A stretch of 64,000 bases of DNA from Gyromitra esculenta (Eukaryota > Ascomycota > Pezizomycetes > Pezizales > Discinaceae), in contig JBCAML010000007.1 in the NCBI GenBank assembly GCA_038503075.1, positions 620,001 through 684,000 of the forward strand. The letters are read 5' to 3'. Within the stretch, counting starts at the first letter, position 1. Each line of letters opens with the position of its first letter. The translations under genes were made by a program, and so were the position numbers. The notes under the pieces were generated by a model. That model ran no database searches, was not told where the DNA came from, and was given only the letters and a program-made list of their open reading frames with translations. This document shows, piece after piece, positions 58,090-64,000 of the stretch.

Positions 58090-58506
58090 TTTCACGGATA
58101 GAGTCGAGTAATGGGTTAGGATAACTGTGGATGGTTACGAAAGACTTTCTTTGGATATAATGGCTTTGTTGTTCGGTTAAGTTTCGGTTGTTGTCAGGTT
58201 GTTGTTGGTGTTACAGAAAAGCGGGGTATTTAAAGAAGGATTTTGGTCGTTCTTGCTTTCCTTTCTCTTCTTTCCTTAAGCAACGTTCTCGTTTCACTTC
58301 TCTTGTATCAAAGTTATAATCTCACTCGATTCTACTTCAGAATCCTCGCTGTCGCCGTGAACCACTGCCGATACTTCGCCTTGAAGTATACCCATCGTAG
58401 GACCTGTAGAAACCCTGCACTCTTTGAACGTGTTGATACCTCACTTAAGTAGCACTGCTCACCTCCGGGGATACCGAAGGGCTTAAACAAGGGACTCAAC
58501 CGTGAG
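58090..58506 (+). repeat. 5' LTR of the chromovirus
   Basis: The left edge is set by alignment with the 3' copy (common sequence from TTTCACGG). The right edge is set by comparison with the solo LTR at 56 kb (CCGTGAGA). A promoter-like GGGTATTTAAAGAAGG lies about 140 bp in. The outer bases form TCACGG/CCGTGA inverse tips. Confidence 0.75.
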
Positions 58507-58702
58507 ATTACGTTGCTTCCTCATCTACACCTCCTACGCGACGCCCCTATATGGAAATTCTCGGTTGGATTCGCCAATCCATCCTCCAAATCTTTCCCTG
58601 CTTGACCCCGCGAAGACCCCAAACTCTCACTGAAGTCACTCCTGAGTGGCTTGATCAACATTACCTACGCACCAACTCTATCCCGCGTGATCAACCTAGA
58701 TC

Positions 58703-61700
58703 ATGAGTGCCTCCGCCCCCGTTGCCTCCTCAGAAGGAGCCGCTATCACTACCCCCCGCTTCCCCACAAAAGACGCCTTTGCTCAGTCTTACCGGGACAA
58801 CCCTGTCGAGTTGTACAATCATCTCCGAGATCTCAACCAGGCTCTAGAAGATCAAGTTGACGTTCTTCAGGAAAGCATGCAAGAGCTGGAGATAAAACTG
58901 AATACGGCAAAAATCCAAGCGGACAATGCGACCCGACACGCCATGCAACAGGACCAACGAGTCACTGAAGCCGCCGACCTCATCGCCAGATTACGCCAGG
59001 AACGCAACGAAGCCAGAGCCGCTAATCAAGCTCCTCCAGCCCCACCCAACCTCACCGCCACTCCCCCGCCTCCATCGACCACAAGTCATCGCTCAGAACG
59101 GATGCCGGATCCAGAAAAGTTTGACGGTTCTCGAACCAAACTTCCCGGCTTCGTCCTCCAACTCCGCTCCAAGCTCGCAGTTAACCGGGATAGATTCGCT
59201 GATGAGAACACTATGATTCTCTACACTATCAATCGCCTAGAAGGAGCAGCCCTAGAGCAAGTTCGCCATACCGTCCTCCCCTCTGGTCTCACTACCTGGA
59301 CCAACGCCGCCGCCCTCATCGCCGCCCTAGAAACAGCTTTCGGAGATCCAGACCCTACCGGTACCGCCCGTCGAGAGTTACACCAGCTTCGTCAAGGCAA
59401 GCGAGACTTCTCCGCCTACTTGGCCGACTTTCAACGTATCATGGGACAATTAAACTTCGATGAAAATTCGAAAATGGACGCCCTTGAACATGGTATGTCA
59501 GAAGAGTTGAAGGAAGCTATGGTCTTTGCCGCCTCTACCCCCACTAGCCTCAATGACATGATCCTCGTTCTCACCCGAATGGACAATCGCATCCGAGCCC
59601 GCAAGGCAGAGAAACGAGGAAACAATCGAGAGAACATGGGACAATTCAGCGCCCCCACCAACGCAATGACCCCTTTTGTCCCCGCCTCATCGTTTGTACC
59701 AGGCGGTCTAGCCCCTATGGATCTTTCCTTCGGACGTACCAGCAACCTCTCTCGCCCACCTCAGGACCAACGGTACACGATGGTTAATGGAAGAAGAAAG
59801 CTGTCGGAGGAAGAGAAACAGTGGCGCCGTTCCACTGGAAAATGCATGTTTTGCGCCGCCCCGGACCACTCTTATGCCAATTGCCCCTCCGCTCCCAAAA
59901 AGCCTACCATGAGAGGAGCCCTCACCGCACCCCCGCCCGCGTACACCCCCCGCTTCCTCTTTGCCGCCACCACCTCTTCCACCTCAGTTCTTTGCGTTAG
60001 AATCAGCAGACTCAGCCAACGGGTCTTTAAACTAGTACAACCAAGGTCGATCAGTGACCCTACCTTGGTTCAAAATTTCTTACCTTTATCTGCATTTTCG
60101 ATTTCTGGGTTTTCGGTTTCTGGTATAAGCGTGGAGGATCAATTGGATGGGGAACACTTTGTAATATCGTGCAATATTTCCCATAGCAATAAAATTATAA
60201 AAACCCACGCTTTACTAGACACCGGAGCCTCCGGATTTGCATTTATTGATCAGAAATTCGCGAGTCACCATTCCTTACCTCTTACCCCCTTAAAAACCCC
60301 TCGCCAACTTGAAGTCATCGATGGTCGTCCTGTCAGCTCCGGAGATATCACACATATTGCCAATCTCAACCTCTCGGTACAAAACCATTGTGAACAAGCC
60401 CCCTGCTTCGTAACACAACTTGGCCATTACCCCCTCGTCTTAGGCATACCATGGATGAATCACCATGATGTTCGCCTCCATTTTGCCGATAAACGCATTG
60501 AGTTTAATTCCAAACTCTGCACTACCCACTGCGCTCCTCGTTCACCAGTTGTATCCACTTCCTCGATCCCAGCTCCCCCTAGGCTAAACCTATCGTTTAT
60601 TGGCGCTGCCAGTTTTAGAACTCTCACCAGAAAACGAAACTCACAAGCCTATGCCATGTCACTATATGAAATAAACAAAATCATAGATGACAAAACGACC
60701 AAAGAAGAATGGAAGTCACGTATTCCTGCGGAATACCACGAATTTCTGGACATGTTCGACAAGAAAAAAGCCCAAGGATTACCTGCCGGCCGCTCGTATG
60801 ACCATAAGATACAATTGATGGACGGACAAGATGCCCTTCGACCACTGTACGGAATGTCCCGAGAAGAGCTGATTGTTTTGAAGAAGTATATCGAGGACAA
60901 TCTTGAGAAGGGATTTATTCGTGCTAGTTCCTCTCCCGCCGGATCCCCCGTCCTATTTGTTAAAAAAGCTGACGGCTCCCTACGACTCTGTGTGGATTAC
61001 CGAGGCCTTAATGCCATTACTGTTAAGGATCGCTATACTTCCCCTCTCATCCGTGAAACCCTAGACCGACTTGCAAAGGCACAATGGTATACTAAGCTAG
61101 ACCTTCGTGATGGGTACCATCAAGTGCGCATTGCAGAGGGGGATGAATGGAAAACAGCTTTTCGCACGCGCTATGGCCTTTATGAGTATCAGGTTATGCC
61201 ATTCGGTCTAACAAATGCTCCGGGAACCTTCCAACGATTCGTGAATGACTGCCTTACCGAATACCTAGATATCTTTTGTACAGCATACCTAGATGACATT
61301 CTCATCTACAGTGATACCTTCGCCGAACACCAAACCCACGTCCGAAAAGTCTTGCAGACACTCAAAGACAATAGCATTCTTCTCAAACCGGAGAAATGCG
61401 AGTTCGAGGTACAAACGACTAAATACCTAGGCCTAATACTCACACCCGACGGCATTAAGATGGACGAAGAGAAACTCAAGGCTGTCAGAGAATGGGGGAC
61501 ACCGAGGAGTGTAAAAGATGTTCAGGCATTCCTAGGCTTCGCCAATTTTTATCGACGGTTTATCTTAGGATTCTCTAAACTGGCTGCCCCCCTTACTGCC
61601 CTTACCAAAAAAGGTATCCTCTTCGAATGGTCTGTCAAAGCTGACATAGCTTTCGAGAACCTCAAACATGCCTTCACCACCGCCCCGATCCTTATCCATT

Positions 61701-63733
61701 TTGATCCCGATAAGAAAATTATCGTGGAAACGGATGCCTCAGACTTCGTGTCAGGAGGAGTCCTATCACAGTACGATGATAATGGGATCCTACATCCAGT
61801 AGCCTTCTTCTCGAAGAAACATTCCCCCGCGGAATGCAATTACGAGATTTACGACAAGGAACTACTGGCTATTATCAGGGTCTTCGAAGAATGGCGCCCG
61901 GAACTCGAAGGCTCGAAACACCCTATCGACGTGATCAGTGATCATAAGAACCTCGAGTATTTTATGAGCACCAAGCAACTCAACCGTCGTCAAGCCAGAT
62001 GGGCTGAGTACCTATCCCGCTTCGATTTCGTAATCACATACCGACCAGGCAAAGAAGGAGGAAAACCGGACGCTTTGACTCGGAGATCGGGAGATCTCCC
62101 CAAGGAAGGGGATGAAAGATTAGCACACCAAAGCCAGGTGGTGCTAAAGAAGGAAAATATAGATCCTAAGCTAAGTTTGTTGTCGGCTTCTTTGTCAAAT
62201 GAAGCCGCTGAATTGGACGCCCCCTTATTAAAACTCTTCAAAGAAGGATATACCACTGACAAATTCCCTGATGAGATACTCGAAGCATTAAGGAATAAAG
62301 ATCAACAATCCAAAAAGATTACCTTAAGCGAGTGTACCAACGAAAACGAAAGACTATACTACCGAGGACGTATCTATGTTCCAGACCTTGACCCTCTACG
62401 TTTAGAACTTATCAAAAGGCACCATGATGCACCAGCCGCAGGCCATCCCGGGAGGGATAAAACATTTGAACTCCTGGATAGAAATTTCTATTGGCCCAAG
62501 ATGAGAGAATCGGTCGCTCGTTATGTACGGAACTGCCATATCTGTCAGAAGGCAAAACCAGTCACCCAACGTACTTCGGGAGTACTCCGCCCTCTACCTA
62601 TTCCGCAACGACCCTGGCAGGAAATCTCGATGGATTTTGTTACAGGCCTTCCCGAGTCTAATGGTTACGATGCGATCATGGTCATTGTAGATCGATTATC
62701 GAAAATGCGACATCTAATTCCATGTAACACTACTGTTAATTCACGAGATGTCGCTGACCTTTACCTACAACATGTCTGGAAGTTGCATGGCCTACCAACG
62801 CATATTACCTCCGATCGCGGCACTCAATTCACGGCCCACTTCTGGAAAGAGCTTTGTCAAAGATTAGGAATACAAGCCCGAATGTCTACTGCTTTCCATC
62901 CAGAAACGGACGGACAAACAGAGAGACTAAATGCTGTAATGGAACAGTACCTTCGATCATACGTATCTTATCAACAAGAAGATTGGAGTAGATGGCTACC
63001 GATGGCAGAATTCTCCGCAAACAACCAAGAATCGGCAAGTACGAAAGTATCTCCCTTTCTCGCCAACTACGGATATCACCCTCGGTTTGATACTTCTTTT
63101 TTTTCCCCGACCAATACTCCTCAGAGTCAAGATGCCACCGCCTTTGCGAGTAGGATGCAGGAACTGTACGATTATCTAAGGACACAAATCAGAGCCGCTC
63201 AGGACATCCAAGAAACTGCTACAAATAAACATCGAACACCTGCCCCGGCATACCAAATCCAAGATCAAGTCTTTGTGTCGATGAAGAACATTAGGACAAC
63301 TCGCAATGCTAGAAAACTAGACTGGAAATGGATGGGCCCTTATGCCGTAAAAAGAGTTATCTCTCCCTTTGCCTATGAGATAGATCTTCCCTCCTCCGTC
63401 AAGTACCATCCTGTCTTCCACGTTTCCCTTCTCAAGCCTGCCCCTAATGACGCTCTCCCGGGACAACTTATTCTTCCTCCAGCTCCAATTATCGTTAATG
63501 AGCAGGAAGAATACTATATCGAAAAAATCCTCGATCAACGCAACCACCGAGGACAACTCCAATACCTTGTGGAATGGACTGGGTATGCTCACCCGACATG
63601 GGAACCAGCCGAAGACCTTCAAGATACGTCTGCTCTCGATACATTCCTTGCTACAACGATTGTCGCTACTCCTAAGGTTCGCAGGAGCTCACGTTTGAAG
63701 AGGGGGGCTACTTTCACGGATAGAGTCGAGTAA
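58703..63733 (+). CDS. Chromovirus Gag-Pol polyprotein with chromodomain
   Basis: An uninterrupted 1676-aa polyprotein. Gag (1 to about 350) has a coiled coil followed by MPDPEKFDGSRTKLPGFVLQ and the retrotransposon Gag core. A CCHC knuckle (CMFCAAPDHSYANC) is near 380. Protease LLDTGASG is near 502. Reverse transcriptase spans about 720-900 with YLDDILIYS near 861. RNase H has VETDASDF near 1008. Integrase has an HHCC region (HHDAPAAGH, CHICQK; 1239-1290) and the DDE residues in MDFVTGL, SDRGTQF and PETDGQTERLN. A C-terminal chromodomain (about 1603-1650: YYIEKILDQ, YLVEWTGY, TWEP) probably directs insertion to modified chromatin. No frameshift separates Gag and Pol, and the last 22 nt, with the stop, lie inside the 3' LTR. 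Confidence 0.93.
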   Translation: MSASAPVASSEGAAITTPRFPTKDAFAQSYRDNPVELYNHLRDLNQALEDQVDVLQESMQELEIKLNTAKIQADNATRHAMQQDQRVTEAADLIARLRQERNEARAANQAPPAPPNLTATPPPPSTTSHRSERMPDPEKFDGSRTKLPGFVLQLRSKLAVNRDRFADENTMILYTINRLEGAALEQVRHTVLPSGLTTWTNAAALIAALETAFGDPDPTGTARRELHQLRQGKRDFSAYLADFQRIMGQLNFDENSKMDALEHGMSEELKEAMVFAASTPTSLNDMILVLTRMDNRIRARKAEKRGNNRENMGQFSAPTNAMTPFVPASSFVPGGLAPMDLSFGRTSNLSRPPQDQRYTMVNGRRKLSEEEKQWRRSTGKCMFCAAPDHSYANCPSAPKKPTMRGALTAPPPAYTPRFLFAATTSSTSVLCVRISRLSQRVFKLVQPRSISDPTLVQNFLPLSAFSISGFSVSGISVEDQLDGEHFVISCNISHSNKIIKTHALLDTGASGFAFIDQKFASHHSLPLTPLKTPRQLEVIDGRPVSSGDITHIANLNLSVQNHCEQAPCFVTQLGHYPLVLGIPWMNHHDVRLHFADKRIEFNSKLCTTHCAPRSPVVSTSSIPAPPRLNLSFIGAASFRTLTRKRNSQAYAMSLYEINKIIDDKTTKEEWKSRIPAEYHEFLDMFDKKKAQGLPAGRSYDHKIQLMDGQDALRPLYGMSREELIVLKKYIEDNLEKGFIRASSSPAGSPVLFVKKADGSLRLCVDYRGLNAITVKDRYTSPLIRETLDRLAKAQWYTKLDLRDGYHQVRIAEGDEWKTAFRTRYGLYEYQVMPFGLTNAPGTFQRFVNDCLTEYLDIFCTAYLDDILIYSDTFAEHQTHVRKVLQTLKDNSILLKPEKCEFEVQTTKYLGLILTPDGIKMDEEKLKAVREWGTPRSVKDVQAFLGFANFYRRFILGFSKLAAPLTALTKKGILFEWSVKADIAFENLKHAFTTAPILIHFDPDKKIIVETDASDFVSGGVLSQYDDNGILHPVAFFSKKHSPAECNYEIYDKELLAIIRVFEEWRPELEGSKHPIDVISDHKNLEYFMSTKQLNRRQARWAEYLSRFDFVITYRPGKEGGKPDALTRRSGDLPKEGDERLAHQSQVVLKKENIDPKLSLLSASLSNEAAELDAPLLKLFKEGYTTDKFPDEILEALRNKDQQSKKITLSECTNENERLYYRGRIYVPDLDPLRLELIKRHHDAPAAGHPGRDKTFELLDRNFYWPKMRESVARYVRNCHICQKAKPVTQRTSGVLRPLPIPQRPWQEISMDFVTGLPESNGYDAIMVIVDRLSKMRHLIPCNTTVNSRDVADLYLQHVWKLHGLPTHITSDRGTQFTAHFWKELCQRLGIQARMSTAFHPETDGQTERLNAVMEQYLRSYVSYQQEDWSRWLPMAEFSANNQESASTKVSPFLANYGYHPRFDTSFFSPTNTPQSQDATAFASRMQELYDYLRTQIRAAQDIQETATNKHRTPAPAYQIQDQVFVSMKNIRTTRNARKLDWKWMGPYAVKRVISPFAYEIDLPSSVKYHPVFHVSLLKPAPNDALPGQLILPPAPIIVNEQEEYYIEKILDQRNHRGQLQYLVEWTGYAHPTWEPAEDLQDTSALDTFLATTIVATPKVRRSSRLKRGATFTDRVE

Positions 63734-64000
63734 TGGGTTAGGATAACTGTGGATGGTTACGAAAGACTTTCTTTGGATATAATGGCTTTGTTGTTCGGTT
63801 AAGTTTCGGTTGTTGTCAGGTTGTTGTTGGTGTTACAGAAAAGCGGGGTATTTAAAGAAGGATTTTGGTCGTTCTTGCTTTCCTTTCTCTTCTTTCCTTA
63901 AGCAACGTTCTCGTTTCACTTCTCTTGTATCAAAGTTATAATCTCACTCGATTCTACTTCAGAATCCTCGCTGTCGCCGTGAACCACTGCCGATACTTCG
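63712..64000 (+). repeat. 3' LTR of the chromovirus (cut by window end)
   Basis: Identical to 58090-58378. Preceded by a purine tract (GAAGAGGGGGG) fitting a polypurine primer site. The last 128 bp of the LTR lie outside the window. Confidence 0.9.

Larger units (their letters stand above)
58090..64000 (+). mobile_element. Ty3/gypsy chromovirus, apparently intact
   Basis: 5' LTR (58090-58506), a 196-bp leader, one long Gag-Pol frame (58703-63733) and a 3' LTR starting at 63712 that runs off the window end. The two LTRs are identical over all 289 bp that can be compared, which means very recent insertion. Domain order PR-RT-RH-IN-chromodomain marks a chromovirus. Confidence 0.9.

Noticed and set aside
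1..64000. tRNA, rRNA or CRISPR
   Set aside because: No sequence with tRNA A/B boxes plus cloverleaf could be made out by eye, and no regularly spaced short repeats exist; a tRNAscan run would be needed to exclude single tRNAs.

Overview
The window looks like nuclear DNA of a filamentous ascomycete fungus, most likely an early-diverging, transposon-rich member of Pezizomycotina (the class is inference). Genes carry many GT-AG introns of about 50-90 nt with CTAAC/CTGAC-like branch points. The products are fungal: Cep57/Ppc89, an Ame1-type CENP-U, HYPK, Msh6, class II DAHP synthase and a Sip1-type GH36. The repeats are fungal too: a chromodomain Ty3/gypsy element, a Tad-like LINE, pogo and piggyBac relics, and TA-flanked MITEs. 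Exon models below were joined by hand from splice sites, reading phase and family conservation.

Left part, 1-20 kb: GNT1-like glycosyltransferase (minus, 2422-3721); a repeat-bearing gap with nested MITEs; a disordered Ser/Pro/Lys-rich protein (minus, 8371-10122); divergently, the spindle-pole protein Cep57/Ppc89 (plus, 11803-15809); and the inner-kinetochore protein CENP-U/Ame1 (plus, 17411-19605).

Middle part, 20-46 kb: decayed DNA transposons (20.9-23.7 kb); a secreted BBE-type FAD oxidase (25605-27490); class II DAHP synthase (minus, 28135-30244) with twelve exons, one only 5 nt long; HYPK (30607-31030); MSH6 (minus, 31222-35236); a long fold-back element (about 36 kb); a GH36 raffinose-synthase-like enzyme (37753-40960); ER FKBP2 (minus, 43133-43686); and a small unknown protein (44753-45163). 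MSH6 and CENP-U have MluI-box (ACGCGT) motifs close to their starts, which would suit G1/S-linked expression.

Right part, 46-64 kb: almost entirely transposable. It holds gypsy LTR fragments in both orientations, a second LTR family, a minisatellite, a broken Tad-like LINE (minus, about 48.2-54.7 kb) with a GC-rich element inserted in its reverse transcriptase, a pogo relic, and an intact gypsy chromovirus. The chromovirus has a 1676-aa Gag-Pol and LTRs that are identical over the 289 bp visible; its 3' LTR runs off the window end. I saw no rRNA genes, convincing tRNAs or CRISPR arrays, and no undescribed multi-gene system. The most unusual items are the 5-nt microexon, the fold-back element, the nested MITEs and the young chromovirus.
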